Shown here piece after piece: positions 21,981 through 34,003 of a DNA stretch of 64,000 nucleotides; the first letter of the stretch is position 1; each line of letters starts with the position of its first letter. The notes below the pieces were generated by a model. That model searched no databases, was not told the DNA's origin, and worked only from the letters and a program-made list of their open reading frames with translations. Origin of the DNA: Thalassotalea litorea (lineage in GTDB: Bacteria; Pseudomonadota; Gammaproteobacteria; Enterobacterales; Alteromonadaceae); NCBI RefSeq assembly GCF_005843925.1, contig NZ_VCBC01000007.1, positions 162,472 to 226,471 of the forward strand, in the 5' to 3' direction. The position numbers and the translations under genes are program-made.

Positions 21981-22424
21981 TTATAACTGATCCAAATGAT
22001 CGCGTATCCATTGTTCTGCGATCTGTTCTGGATCGATATCCTCATCCATATCAATACATAACATCTCGATAATTTGTTTAGCACCCTTACCTAACATGTT
22101 GTTTTTTATGTTTTTTCCAGCCAAGCAAAAGGTGTCGTAATTACTATCACCGACGGCGATCACCAAAAAAGGCAGATCCTGCAGTGATTGATCATATGCA
22201 CAGAGCTCTTCGACGAAGTTTTCGATATTTTCCGGATAATCGCCTGCACCGTGAGTTGACGTGCAAATAATCCAGGTTTGATTATTTTGAGATATTTGCG
22301 AAAATTCCGGCTGAAAATGTATTTCGCATTGATGATTTGCGTCATTAAGAACCGATTCAACGGCCTCAGCAATGTATTCTGTCCCACCTAACATGCTGCC
22401 AACGATGATTTGAAATGATGACAT
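21981..22424 (-). CDS. mioC: Flavodoxin-like protein MioC
   Basis: A 147-residue FMN-binding flavodoxin, the length of E. coli MioC. The start chosen gives MSSFQIIVGSMLGGTEYIAEA; the frame stays open ten codons upstream, but AGGGA precedes this ATG and the homologues start here. FMN loops are VGSMLGGTEYIAE, CTSTHGAGDYPEN and VAVGDSNYD (here VIAVGDSNYDTFC). It is transcribed toward oriC, as in E. coli, where its promoter affects the origin. Its biochemical role is weakly defined (linked to biotin synthase). Confidence 0.93.
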   Translation of the reverse strand: MSSFQIIVGSMLGGTEYIAEAVESVLNDANHQCEIHFQPEFSQISQNNQTWIICTSTHGAGDYPENIENFVEELCAYDQSLQDLPFLVIAVGDSNYDTFCLAGKNIKNNMLGKGAKQIIEMLCIDMDEDIDPEQIAEQWIRDHLDQL

Positions 22425-22807
22425 GGAGAGTCCCTGTAAGTAATTAATCTTCAATTACGGTGATTATTTTGTCGAATTAACCCCGTTGTTTGCGGACATT
22501 ATACTCCCCATTTTTAAAAGCGGGATCTTTATTCTTTGCTGAATAATGGCAATAAATGAGCGTGGTAAATACTGATAAACAGTCCGTTCGAACGGTTTTT
22601 AGCTGGGATAAAGAAGGTTTGCTTATGCTTTTTTAATGCATAGTGAATGACTATCGACTGGCAAAAAGCCCAAAGAGAATGATCATTTTAATTTTGTATT
22701 GGGGAAATATAAGCGCTTTGAGGTTGTATTGATTAATTGCATGTTATCGGCAATTGCTTACTGCATAGCGATGACTCGGACCAGCCCCAGACGAGGTTGG
22801 GGCCTCG
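22425..22807. other. Intergenic region mioC-mnmE, no gene recognised
   Basis: AT-rich, with a perfect CCGTTCGAACGG palindrome (22584-22595) and a hairpin GACGAGG/CCTCGTC (22790-22796 with 22803-22809) overlapping the mnmE stop. That hairpin has no T-tail, so it is a weak terminator candidate. A 26-codon frame at 22555 lacks a ribosome-binding site. Confidence 0.5.
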
Positions 22808-24199
22808 TCATTTACCTATACAGAATGACGAGAATATTTGGCCAAGCAGATCGTCACTGGTAAATTCTCCGGTGATTTCATTTAACGCCTGTTGAGTGAT
22901 GCGCAGTTCTTCCGCAAGAATTTCTCCCGCCATAAAGGACAGCAATTGTTCCTGGCCTGTAAGTAGGTGTTGTTGTGCGTTTTCCAAGGCCTGTATATGG
23001 CGACGACGAGCCATAAATCCGCCTTCCGCATTGCCTTCGTACCCCATGCACTGTTTAAGGTGCTCTGTTAACGCATCGATGCCATCGCCAGTTTTTGCTG
23101 ACAAGGTTATGGTTGGCTTTTCATGAGATACTTTGTAACCACAGACTTGGCCACTGATATCGGCTTTATTGCGGACAATGGTCAATCCCATATTGTCGGG
23201 TAGTTGATTAAAAAATTCTGGCCAAAACTGGGTAGGATCAACGTCTTCGTCCTGAAGCGAGTCAATCATCAGTAGTACTCTGTCTGCTTGTTTGATTTCC
23301 TTCCAGGCTCGTTCAATACCAATTTGCTCCACTTTATCTGGGCTTTCCCGAAGACCGGCGGTATCAATAATGTGTAATGGCATTCCATCAATATGGATCT
23401 GTTCTGATAGCACATCCCGCGTAGTACCTTCGATATCGGTTACGATTGCCGATTCGCGGCCACTTAATGCGTTCAGCAAGCTGGATTTTCCAGCATTGGG
23501 CCGACCGGCAATCACCACACGCATACCTTCGCGAATAATGGCGCCTTGTTGAGCTTTGGCGAGGACATCTGCAACTTGAGTGATCAGTCCATTTAAGGAG
23601 TTACTGACATTTTCATCCGCAAGAAAATCGATTTCTTCTTCCGGGAAATCAATTGCCGCTTCAACATACATACGTAAATGAATAACGTCATCGACCAACT
23701 GGTGAATTAAGTTTGAAAAATCCCCCTGCAGGGAATGCAAAGCGGCACGAGCGGCTTGTTCCGAGCTCGAGTTAATCAGATCGGCGATTGCTTCTGCCTG
23801 GGTTAAGTCCAGTTTGTCATTAATAAATGCCTGCTCAGAAAACTCCCCAGGTTTGGCCATACGAATATTGTCCAATCCAATAATATGTTTAAGCAACATA
23901 TCTAGAATTACCGGACCACCATGGCCCTGAAGTTCTAATACATCTTCACCAGTAAACGAATTTGGACCTTTAAAAAATAATGCGATGCCCTGATCTATCA
24001 CTTGTTTATTTGCATCCAAAAATTGCAAATATTCGGCATATCGAGTTTTTGGCACTTTACCAAGTAACTGCTCAGCAGCATGACTTGCCAATGGGCCCGA
24101 AACCCGAATAATGCCAACACCGCCGCGACCAGGAGGTGTGGCCTGGGCTGCGATGGTTTCGATATTGGTTAAGCTTTTATTTGCACTGTTATCGGACAT
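22808..24199 (-). CDS. mnmE: tRNA modification GTPase MnmE
   Basis: The GTPase partner of MnmG in U34 modification, 463 residues. The N-terminal formyl-THF-binding domain begins with [13 protein letters not shown]. The inserted G domain has G1 GRPNAGKS (about 232-239), the TTRD switch and the DTAGLR motif. The C-terminus CIGK supplies the conserved Cys. The frame allows a GTG two codons earlier, but the ATG giving MSDNSANK matches homologues. It lies downstream of yidC, with 285 bases and a terminator between. Confidence 0.98.
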   Translation of the reverse strand: MSDNSANKSLTNIETIAAQATPPGRGGVGIIRVSGPLASHAAEQLLGKVPKTRYAEYLQFLDANKQVIDQGIALFFKGPNSFTGEDVLELQGHGGPVILDMLLKHIIGLDNIRMAKPGEFSEQAFINDKLDLTQAEAIADLINSSSEQAARAALHSLQGDFSNLIHQLVDDVIHLRMYVEAAIDFPEEEIDFLADENVSNSLNGLITQVADVLAKAQQGAIIREGMRVVIAGRPNAGKSSLLNALSGRESAIVTDIEGTTRDVLSEQIHIDGMPLHIIDTAGLRESPDKVEQIGIERAWKEIKQADRVLLMIDSLQDEDVDPTQFWPEFFNQLPDNMGLTIVRNKADISGQVCGYKVSHEKPTITLSAKTGDGIDALTEHLKQCMGYEGNAEGGFMARRRHIQALENAQQHLLTGQEQLLSFMAGEILAEELRITQQALNEITGEFTSDDLLGQIFSSFCIGK

Positions 24200-24420
24200 A
24201 AACACGTTAAATTCAATTTGATATGGGGTGAATTATAAACGAGTTAGTCGAAGAGGGGATAGAGGATAAGTGAATAACCGGATACTTTATAACAAACAAA
24301 TTGGTGATTCGTTGAGTTGATTATAACTGTTAGCTTGGTTCTGGTAGAGCAAACACCATCCGGAAAAAGTTTTGATGTGATCCGTGAGTCATGGTGCGCA
24401 AGCACTTTTATTGTAGTCAT

Positions 24421-24449
24421 AAAAAAGACCTGCATAAGCAGGCCTTTTT
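24421..24449 (-). terminator. Terminator downstream of yidC
   Basis: CCTGC (24429-24433) pairs with GCAGG (24438-24442) around ATAA, extended past one mismatch by G-C and A/T pairs; A-run and T-run on both sides make it bidirectional. It lies 36 bases after the yidC stop. The rest of 24206-24484 shows nothing. Confidence 0.85.
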
Positions 24450-24484
24450 CAATCACTGAATTATTGATTAGCCAATCGACTTAG

Positions 24485-26131
24485 CTATTTTTTCGCGGAT
24501 TTCGCGTTAGCTTTCTCATCCGCTTTTTCAATCGAACGGAAGATAATTAACATTTGGATAATCGTGATTACGTTCGAAACCAACCAGTAAAGTACTAAAC
24601 CCGATGGGAACCATAGGAAGAATACGGTGAAAAATACTGGCATCCACTGCATCATTTTCTGTTGCATTGGATCGGTTGCCATATTCGGTTGCAACTTCTG
24701 CATTAAGAACATGGAAGCACCCATCAATAGCGGTAATACATAGTATGGGTCTTGCGACGATAAATCGGTGATCCAAAGCGCAAATGGCGCATGACGCAAT
24801 TCAACACTTTCAATAAATACCCAATATAACGCTAAGAATATCGGCATCTGTACAAGTAAAGGTAAACAACCTCCTGCAGGGTTAACCTTTTCTTTCTTGT
24901 ATAGCTCCATCATGGCTTGCGACATTTTCTGACGGTCATCACCATAACGCTCTTTCAAAGCAGTCATTTTAGGTTGGATCTTACGCATTTTGGCCATTGA
25001 CGAATATTGCGTCTTAGTCAATGGATACATAATGGTTTTCACCACTATGGTAATACAGATAATTGCCAGACCCCAGTTAACCACAAGACCTTGAATCTTA
25101 ATCAATAACCAGAAAAGCGGTTGACTGATAAACCATAAAATCCCGTATTCAACGGTTAGGTCCAAGCCATTGGCAATTTCTGCTAATGAATCCTGATCTT
25201 TGGGTCCAACGTAAAACGTTGCGGTTAAAGTTTCAGAATTACCAGGAGTGACGATAACGGATGGTTGTTTAAAACCAATCACCGCCTGACCTTTGGCCCC
25301 GAGATATTGCGTATATATATCATTCGTTGTGCTCGGATTTGGAACCCAGGCACTGACAAAATAATGTTGTAACATACCGACCCAGCCGGCTTTGGTTTTG
25401 ATGTTAAGATTGGTATCTTCAATATCGTCAAACGGCAGCTTTTCGTAGCGACTCTCGCTGGTTGAATACGCTGCCCCACGATATGTCGGCATAAACATAG
25501 AGCCATCGTCTTCGATATACGTATCTTGCTTTAATTGACCGTACAACTGAACACTGGCGTTGGCGGCACTGTTGTTATCAACGATATACTCAACGGCCAC
25601 ATCATATTTACCACGTACTAGGGTAAAACGTTTAACGTAGTTGATGTCATTATTTTGGTACGTTAAGTCGACAACTAATTCGTCACCAGAAATTTGATAC
25701 TCGGTTTTATCAGCCGCATAGATGGCACGACCATTTCGGGTTGCGTCGCCTTGCGCGCCAATCAGACCAGACTGAGCTACATAGGTATAACCATCAGAGG
25801 TTAAAATTGGCATCGCCTGACCGCTACCTTGTTCGGTCTCAAACTCTAGTAATTTGGCTGCAACGATATCACCACCACGAGTGTCAACTTTTAACTCAAG
25901 GACATCGGAAGAAAGGGTAACGATGCCGCCTTTTTCTTCGCTTGTTTGCGTTGCAGGGGCTTGCTCACTGGCCTGCGGTATAAAATCATCGTCGCCAGAT
26001 TGAGTAGGTGACGTGGTCGCAGTTTCTGTTTCTACGGGTTGTTGTGGCGCATTATCAACTTGCCACTGTTGAAACAGTAAGAAACTAACTACCAGTAATG
26101 CTATGAATAGCAAACCGCGTTGTGATTCCAT
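24485..26131 (-). CDS. yidC: Membrane protein insertase YidC
   Basis: A 548-residue Oxa1-family insertase, the same length as in E. coli. The N-terminal membrane anchor (about 5-22) is followed by the large periplasmic P1 beta-sandwich domain (about 60-340). Five conserved membrane helices then include the hydrophilic groove, with GCLPLLVQMPIFLALYWV. It inserts proteins such as the Fo c and a subunits encoded 8 kb away. It follows yidD by 6 bases in the rpmH-rnpA-yidD-yidC operon. Confidence 0.99.
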   Translation of the reverse strand: MESQRGLLFIALLVVSFLLFQQWQVDNAPQQPVETETATTSPTQSGDDDFIPQASEQAPATQTSEEKGGIVTLSSDVLELKVDTRGGDIVAAKLLEFETEQGSGQAMPILTSDGYTYVAQSGLIGAQGDATRNGRAIYAADKTEYQISGDELVVDLTYQNNDINYVKRFTLVRGKYDVAVEYIVDNNSAANASVQLYGQLKQDTYIEDDGSMFMPTYRGAAYSTSESRYEKLPFDDIEDTNLNIKTKAGWVGMLQHYFVSAWVPNPSTTNDIYTQYLGAKGQAVIGFKQPSVIVTPGNSETLTATFYVGPKDQDSLAEIANGLDLTVEYGILWFISQPLFWLLIKIQGLVVNWGLAIICITIVVKTIMYPLTKTQYSSMAKMRKIQPKMTALKERYGDDRQKMSQAMMELYKKEKVNPAGGCLPLLVQMPIFLALYWVFIESVELRHAPFALWITDLSSQDPYYVLPLLMGASMFLMQKLQPNMATDPMQQKMMQWMPVFFTVFFLWFPSGLVLYWLVSNVITIIQMLIIFRSIEKADEKANAKSAKK

Positions 26132-26137
26132 AATTTG

Positions 26138-26386
26138 TTAATTCTCTTGTTTAGATTTAGGAACGGGATCATTGCCACCCGCGTGCATAGGATGGCATTT
26201 TAATATACGTTTAATCGCTAACCAACACCCTTTTACGACACCAAAGCGATTTATCGCAGTAATTGCGTAATTTGAGCAGGTTGGATTGAATCGACAATTG
26301 TTACCCAGTAGCGGGCTAAGCCAGCGCTGGTAGGCTTTTATCGGGGCAATAACTATCGTTTGTGCCGCTGAATGATTTTTCGCCAT
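26138..26386 (-). CDS. yidD: Membrane protein insertion efficiency factor YidD
   Basis: An 82-residue YidD-family protein with the signature [15 protein letters not shown] and conserved cysteines, and an amphipathic N-terminal helix. Its start overlaps the end of rnpA by 34 bases, which is usual for this operon and suggests translational coupling. It assists YidC-dependent insertion. Confidence 0.97.
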   Translation of the reverse strand: MAKNHSAAQTIVIAPIKAYQRWLSPLLGNNCRFNPTCSNYAITAINRFGVVKGCWLAIKRILKCHPMHAGGNDPVPKSKQEN

Positions 26387-26709
26387 ATTTTTTCCAATTG
26401 CTGATTAATCTCTTCATTATCGAGCTGATCAATCCCTGACTTTACCATAACAACTAAATCAACGGCAGGAAGTTTATGCTGATTTAAGCGAAAACTTTCA
26501 CGGGTTAGGCGTTTTATTCGATTTCTTTGTACGGCATGCTTAACTCGTTTTTTGGCAATAGCCATGCCTAAACGATTATTCGCGTCTTTGTTGGAAGTAA
26601 TTAATATGGTGAAATGGCTTGAGCCAAACCGAGAGGGGTGGTTAAAAACTTGCTGGAAATGACCGGGAGTCAACAGACGTGACTCCCGATTAAAACTGTA
26701 GGTACCCAT
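26353..26709 (-). CDS. rnpA: Ribonuclease P protein component
   Basis: The 118-residue basic protein subunit of RNase P, which helps the RNA subunit bind pre-tRNA leader. The family signature is [13 protein letters not shown], with F-N-R-E-x-R-L at the N-terminus. It lies 27 bases after rpmH, as in nearly all bacteria. Confidence 0.98.
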   Translation of the reverse strand: MGTYSFNRESRLLTPGHFQQVFNHPSRFGSSHFTILITSNKDANNRLGMAIAKKRVKHAVQRNRIKRLTRESFRLNQHKLPAVDLVVMVKSGIDQLDNEEINQQLEKIWRKIIQRHKR

Positions 26710-26736
26710 GTGGGTAATAATCCTTATTAAAAAGGA

Positions 26737-26871
26737 TTAAGCGCTAAGCTTAGCACGACCTTTAGCACGACGACGTGCAATTACAGCACGACCGTTTTTC
26801 GTAGCCATGCGAGCACGGAAACCGTGGTTACGTTTACGCTTTAATACGCTAGGTTGAAATGTTCTTTTCAT
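26737..26871 (-). CDS. rpmH: 50S ribosomal protein L34
   Basis: A 44-residue, strongly basic protein beginning [20 protein letters not shown] and ending AKGRAKLSA. This is the universally conserved L34. It opens the rpmH-rnpA-yidD-yidC transcript and is divergent from dnaA. Confidence 0.99.
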   Translation of the reverse strand: MKRTFQPSVLKRKRNHGFRARMATKNGRAVIARRRAKGRAKLSA

Positions 26872-26946
26872 GACGCTATCCCGTTATGTTTGTTTGCTAT
26901 GCGAAAACAAACGTTTTCGAGCACTGTGTTAAAAAATTGAGGGCGA

Positions 26947-26975
26947 ATTCTAAATAGATTAGGTGATAAAGTCAA
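26947..26975 (-). promoter_or_regulatory. Probable sigma70 promoter of rpmH
   Basis: Minus-strand TTGACT (26970-26975) and TAGAAT (26947-26952) are separated by 17 bases, about 75 bases upstream of the rpmH ATG. Confidence 0.7.
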
Positions 26976-27391
26976 CGATATTTATAAAAAGAGTTTTTAA
27001 AGGATCCTTAACAGGATCCTTGTGTTTACGTTGATAACCCCGAGTTACGTATATGAGTATAGTAAAGGGATCCTTTGTTTTTAACATTAAGTATATTTTG
27101 TAAAAAAAACGGTATTTATTGTGAAAATATTGCGATCAAGATCTTGATGCCGATCTCGAGTGGTATTTTCGATCGTTCGATGCCATTTATTATAAGTAAA
27201 TAGTCTTTATATCCACAGTTTTATAACAAAATATTTGAATTTATTGCGCACATGCAAATATATCGGTAAAAAGATGTGGTTTACGCGTAAAAATGGAACA
27301 TTATTTTTATTGGTGGGTTCCTTAAAAGCCTTTAAAAATGCTCGCTTTATAAAAAAGATCGATTTTTTTGATGATAATCCCCAACCTCGTA
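26976..27391. other. AT-rich rpmH-dnaA intergenic region with GGATCC palindromes and a DnaA-box-like site
   Basis: Three GGATCC-centred near-palindromes sit at 27000-27009, 27013-27020 and 27064-27076. Eight GATC sites occur in the whole gap. A near-match DnaA box ATATCCACA is at 27209-27217. The composition is origin-like. In Pseudomonas-type genomes oriC lies in this gap, but the box count here is lower than in the mnmG-mioC gap. Confidence 0.5.
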
Positions 27392-27420
27392 TTGCACTTG
27401 TGGATAACTGAGGTGATAAT
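27392..27420 (+). promoter_or_regulatory. dnaA promoter with a DnaA box in the spacer
   Basis: TTGCAC (27392-27397) and GATAAT (27415-27420) are 17 bases apart. A perfect DnaA box on the minus strand (TTATCCACA, 27399-27407) fills the spacer, so DnaA bound there should block RNA polymerase. Autorepression of dnaA through a promoter box is known in E. coli; here it is read from sequence. Confidence 0.7.
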
Positions 27421-27521
27421 GGCTCGATAATAAAAAAAATTCACAGGATAATCTTGCTACCTTCTCTGTTCATTACCCATTAATACATCGGATAGTAGCC
27501 CCTTATTTCCAGGAGTATTGA

Positions 27522-28886
27522 GTGGAAGATTCCCTCTGGCAAAGCTGTTTGTCAATTCTCGAAGAAGAGTTACCGGCGCAACAATTTAGTATGTGGATTC
27601 GCCCCCTACAATGTGAAGTCTCAGGCAATATAATGACCTTGTATGCCCCCAATCGATTTGTTTTGGATTGGGTAAGAGAAAAATATTTGGGTCGAATTAC
27701 CCAGCTTGTTGCCTTGCAAAACCCTAATCCTCCGGAAGTTCGCTTCGATGTGGGCAGCAAACCCGTTGCTGCTGCTCCCGTGGCGACACCGAATATTGTT
27801 AACCAATCAGCACCGATATCTGCACCTAATAGTAGCGACAGTAATTCAATACCGAATATCCGCAAGTCGACGAATGTCCGTGACAAGTATACTTTTGATA
27901 ATTTTGTTGAAGGTAAATCGAATCAGCTCGCACGTGCTGCGGCATCTCAGGTTGCGGATAACCCTGGCCAGGCATACAACCCGCTATTTATCTATGGCGG
28001 TACCGGACTAGGTAAAACTCACTTATTGCACGCCGTTGGTAATGGCATCTTGTTGAAGAAACCCAATGCCAAAATTGCCTATATGCATTCCGAAAGGTTT
28101 GTACAGGATATGGTGAAAGCGCTGCAAAATAATGAAATTGAAAAGTTTAAACAATATTATCGCAGTGTCGATGCGTTATTGATTGATGATATTCAATTTT
28201 TCGCCAATAAAGAGCGTACTCAAGAAGAGTTTTTTCATACCTTTAATGCATTATTGGAAGGTAATCAGCAAATTATTTTAACCAGTGATCGTTACCCAAA
28301 AGAAATCACTGGGGTTGAAGATAGATTAAAATCTCGTTTCGGCTGGGGACTTACCCTGGCGATTGAACCGCCAGAACTGGAAACCCGTGTTGCCATCCTT
28401 AAGCGTAAAGCCGAAGAAAGCCAGATCAATATTGCCGATGAAGTGGCATTTTTTATCGCCAAACGTCTTCGTTCTAATGTACGGGAACTGGAAGGGGCAT
28501 TAAACCGCGTCATTGCGAACGCGAATTTCACCGGTCGTCCAATTACCATTGATTTTGTTAGAGAAGCACTTCGAGATTTGCTGGCTTTACAGGATAAACT
28601 CGTTACCATAGACAATATTCAACGAACGGTTGCCGAATATTACAAAATTAAAGTTGCGGATATATTATCCAAACGCCGTAATCGTTCCGTTGCCAGACCA
28701 AGACAGATTGCGATGGCATTGGCGAAAGAATTAACAAGCCACAGTTTGCCAGAGATTGGTGATGCGTTTGGCGGAAGGGATCACACGACAGTGTTACATG
28801 CCTGTCGAAAAGTAAAAGCCCTTCGAGAAGAAACTCATGATATAAAAGAAGATTACTCAAATTTAATAAGAACGCTATCATCGTAG
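27522..28886 (+). CDS. dnaA: Chromosomal replication initiator DnaA
   Basis: The 454-residue AAA+ initiator that binds DnaA boxes and opens oriC. Domain I (1-85) contacts DnaB and is followed by a linker rich in P, S and N. Walker A GGTGLGKT is at 159-166 and Walker B is LLIDDIQFF. Domain IV has the signature [15 protein letters not shown]. The start is GTG, set by AGGAG upstream. First gene of dnaA-dnaN-recF-gyrB. Confidence 0.99.
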   Translation: MEDSLWQSCLSILEEELPAQQFSMWIRPLQCEVSGNIMTLYAPNRFVLDWVREKYLGRITQLVALQNPNPPEVRFDVGSKPVAAAPVATPNIVNQSAPISAPNSSDSNSIPNIRKSTNVRDKYTFDNFVEGKSNQLARAAASQVADNPGQAYNPLFIYGGTGLGKTHLLHAVGNGILLKKPNAKIAYMHSERFVQDMVKALQNNEIEKFKQYYRSVDALLIDDIQFFANKERTQEEFFHTFNALLEGNQQIILTSDRYPKEITGVEDRLKSRFGWGLTLAIEPPELETRVAILKRKAEESQINIADEVAFFIAKRLRSNVRELEGALNRVIANANFTGRPITIDFVREALRDLLALQDKLVTIDNIQRTVAEYYKIKVADILSKRRNRSVARPRQIAMALAKELTSHSLPEIGDAFGGRDHTTVLHACRKVKALREETHDIKEDYSNLIRTLSS

Positions 28887-28899
28887 CAGGGAGATCAGA

Positions 28900-30003
28900 A
28901 TGAAGTTTTCATTAAATCGAGATTTATTGCTCAAACCATTATTGTTGGTCTCCGGGGCCGTTGAACGAAAAAGTACCTTGCCCATTTTAAGTAATATACT
29001 CTTAGAGGTTGGTGGGCAATCACTTACTTTGGTGGCCACAGATTTAGAGCTTGAAATGGTTGCTAAAACTCAGGTGGATAACCAGGGTGGCGACGGTAAA
29101 GTAACGATTCCAGCAAGAAAATTACTCGATATTTGTAAAAGTCTTCCTGACCAGTCTTTGCTGACCTTTGAACTTCAGGGGGAAAATATCCTGATTCATT
29201 GTGGTCGCAGTAAATACTCATTAGCGACGTTACCTGCCAGTGATTTTCCGAACATCGAACAATGGCAGGGTGATATTGAGTTCAATGTCAATAAATCGCA
29301 ATTACTACGGTTAATTGAAAGCACTCATTTTTCCATGGCAAATCAGGATGTCCGTTATTATCTAAATGGTATGTCGATTGAAACGGAAGGTAATGAAATT
29401 CGTTCCGTTGCGACAGATGGACATCGCTTAGCGATATGTAAAATTGTCGATGACAATTTGCAGCTTCCGACCCGCCAGGTGATTGTTCCAAGAAAGGGTA
29501 TTTTGGAAATCATTCGTTTACTCGATCCTGTCGATGAGCCAGTTTCCTTATTCCTAGGTTCCAATCATATCCGCATTGTCGATACCGAGTTCTCTTTCAC
29601 TTCTAAACTTGTGGACGGACGTTTCCCGGATTATCGACGCGTACTACCAAGAAATGGCGACAAGGTTTTATTGGCAAACCGCGATGAGCTAAAACTCGTG
29701 TTATCTCGTGCGTCCATCCTCTCTAATGAAAAATTCAAAGGCGTTCGTCTCAATTTTGGCAGTAATGAGTTAAAAATTACCGCGAATAACCCTGAACAAG
29801 AACAAGCTGAAGAATACATTGAAATTGATTTCCCTTATGAAGCGTTGGAGATTGGTTTTAACGTAAGTTATATATTGGATGTGTTAAATGCGGTGAAAGA
29901 AGAAGGAATTAAATTCACTCTTTCCGATGCAAACTCCAGTGTCATTATTGAAGGGCAGGAGTCCGGTGAAGCACTCTACGTGATTATGCCTATGCGTTTG
30001 TAA
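28900..30003 (+). CDS. dnaN: DNA polymerase III beta sliding clamp
   Basis: The 367-residue clamp made of three similar domains; two subunits ring DNA and hold polymerase III. It ends with YVIMPMRL, the usual terminal strand. It starts 13 bases after dnaA, and its TAA overlaps the recF ATG by one base. Confidence 0.99.
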   Translation: MKFSLNRDLLLKPLLLVSGAVERKSTLPILSNILLEVGGQSLTLVATDLELEMVAKTQVDNQGGDGKVTIPARKLLDICKSLPDQSLLTFELQGENILIHCGRSKYSLATLPASDFPNIEQWQGDIEFNVNKSQLLRLIESTHFSMANQDVRYYLNGMSIETEGNEIRSVATDGHRLAICKIVDDNLQLPTRQVIVPRKGILEIIRLLDPVDEPVSLFLGSNHIRIVDTEFSFTSKLVDGRFPDYRRVLPRNGDKVLLANRDELKLVLSRASILSNEKFKGVRLNFGSNELKITANNPEQEQAEEYIEIDFPYEALEIGFNVSYILDVLNAVKEEGIKFTLSDANSSVIIEGQESGEALYVIMPMRL

Positions 30004-31082
30004 TGAGTATAAAGAAACTTTATGTCGAGAATTTTCGCAATTTAAATATTCAAAACAACGAGTTTGAACCCGCCCTGAATTTTATCCTTGGGGATAATGG
30101 CAGTGGCAAAAGCAGTTTATTAGAAAGTATTTTCTTTCTTGGTCACGGTAAGTCGTTTCGTACGACGAAACTGGAAAATTTAGTAAAGCGTGATAGTGAG
30201 AACTTTACAGTTTCCATAAAAGATGACCGGGACACACAATTGGGCGTCAGTCGTTACCGAGATGGTAAATGTACCATCAAGGTTAACGGAACACCGGAAC
30301 ATAGATTGTCTGAATTAGCCAAACATGTTGCGGTACAGATTATTACTCCGGAAACCTTTAAATTATTTTTTGGCGGGCCGAAAGAGCGTCGCCGTTTTAT
30401 CGATTTAGGGATGTTTCACGTGGAACATCAGTTTGCAGAGTTATGGCGTGAGTTTCGAAGAGTCTTGGTTCAACGTAATGCCTGTCTTCGCACCGGTGTA
30501 CGAGGACAACAATTCGATTATTGGACGCAACTGTTTGTTCAACAATCGGAAACGCTAGCGACACTGAGAAAAGAATACGTTCAGCAGTTGAACGCAGAGC
30601 TGCAGCGTTGGCTAGATATTCTCCTACCGGAACTGTCCGAGCGAATCGGCTTGCATTACAGTCGCGGTTGGGGGGAAAAGCATCAGCTGGTAGAGTTATT
30701 AGCGGATGTTGAAGATAAAGAACGCCAATATGGATATAGCAGTTATGGCGCGCAAAAATTTGATGTGAAGTTTCATTATCAAAAAATGTCATTAGAACAG
30801 GTGTTGTCTCGAGGGCAGCAAAAAATGTTTTTAATGGCTTTAACCGTTGCTCAGGCAACACTAATTTTTAATCAGCAGCAAGTTCGTCCAATTATCCTAA
30901 TTGATGATATCGGTGCTGAATTAGATACAGGCTCTCGGCAACGTTTAGCCGAAGCTATCGAAGAGTTACAATGCCAGGTGTTTATCACGGCGATTGAAAA
31001 AAGTGCACTGGAACCAATAATTCCAAAACACAATAAATATAAAATGTTTCACGTGAAACATGGCATAATAAGCGAAGTTTAA
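30003..31082 (+). CDS. recF: DNA replication and repair protein RecF
   Basis: A 359-residue SMC-like ATPase that helps load RecA at gaps. Walker A is GDNGSGKSS (30-38). The signature SRGQQKM and Walker B ILIDDIGAELD lie near the C-terminus. It begins on the last base of dnaN (TAATG overlap), so translation is coupled. Two parS sites are written into its codons, both giving the peptide MFHV-x-H: one about residue 137-142 and one seven residues before the end. Confidence 0.98.
   Translation: MSIKKLYVENFRNLNIQNNEFEPALNFILGDNGSGKSSLLESIFFLGHGKSFRTTKLENLVKRDSENFTVSIKDDRDTQLGVSRYRDGKCTIKVNGTPEHRLSELAKHVAVQIITPETFKLFFGGPKERRRFIDLGMFHVEHQFAELWREFRRVLVQRNACLRTGVRGQQFDYWTQLFVQQSETLATLRKEYVQQLNAELQRWLDILLPELSERIGLHYSRGWGEKHQLVELLADVEDKERQYGYSSYGAQKFDVKFHYQKMSLEQVLSRGQQKMFLMALTVAQATLIFNQQQVRPIILIDDIGAELDTGSRQRLAEAIEELQCQVFITAIEKSALEPIIPKHNKYKMFHVKHGIISEV
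30412..30427. promoter_or_regulatory. parS: parS site 1 (ParB-binding) inside recF
   Basis: TGTTTCACGTGGAACA is the reverse complement of TGTTCCACGTGAAACA, the well-known bacterial chromosomal parS sequence. It is on the origin-proximal side of the chromosome with parAB 12 kb away. Confidence 0.88.
31045..31060. promoter_or_regulatory. parS: parS site 2 (ParB-binding) at the 3' end of recF
   Basis: TGTTTCACGTGAAACA is a perfect 16-bp palindrome matching the parS consensus, 618 bases from site 1. It encodes MFHVKH in the last residues of RecF. Confidence 0.9.
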
Positions 31083-31153
31083 TGCCGTATTAAACGGCAA
31101 TTAAAGTTCGAACACTACGAAGTTCCAGAGTGAATGTTCTGGCAATAACATAG

Positions 31154-33598
<2,445 letters not shown>

Positions 33599-33622
33599 TT
33601 CATTGTTGCAATGAGTTTGTTC

Positions 33623-33648
33623 AAAAAGCCCGGTTCTCCGGGCTTTTT
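33623..33648 (+). terminator. Terminator of the dnaA-dnaN-recF-gyrB operon
   Basis: Eleven-base-pair perfect stem AAAAAGCCCGG/CCGGGCTTTTT around TTCT, 25 bases after the gyrB stop. Confidence 0.95.
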
Positions 33649-33713
33649 CTTTTCTAGGTAAATATACAGACACAAGTCGATGACCAGTCTTTACATTCTT
33701 TTATTTGGCCACG

Positions 33714-33749
33714 ACGATGCAGATCCCCTAAGGGGAATAACGGCATCGT
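33714..33749 (+). other. Two-part hairpin in the gyrB-glyQ gap
   Basis: ACGATGC (33714-33720) pairs with GCATCGT (33743-33749), enclosing TCCCC/GGGGA around TAA (33724-33736), then a short T-run. It could be a backup terminator. The rest of 33649-34003 holds no gene or promoter I can support. Confidence 0.4.
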
Positions 33750-34003
33750 TTTAACAAAAAACCATCACTACTGCCTTTGTTCATTCCATGAATATCCACC
33801 CAATCAATTCGGCGAATGCTTTCTGGTAACGCGTTTCATTACTCCGGTAACTATTTTATGTCACAGTAGCTCTTGCAATACTTTGATTTACGCTAGGTAT
33901 TTCACCGAATTTTCACTAGGCTATTGACAGGCTTGCCGTTATAATTAGCGCCATTTTCTAACACTAAACGAACTATTTTGAATAGTTGGGGTTTTCTGGA
34001 TAC

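Noticed and set aside
22555..22635. A 26-codon frame between mioC and mnmE
   Set aside because: No ribosome-binding site and no sign of coding bias.
33924..33945. TTGACA followed by TATAAT upstream of glyQ
   Set aside because: The spacer is only 10 bases, far too short for a sigma70 promoter.
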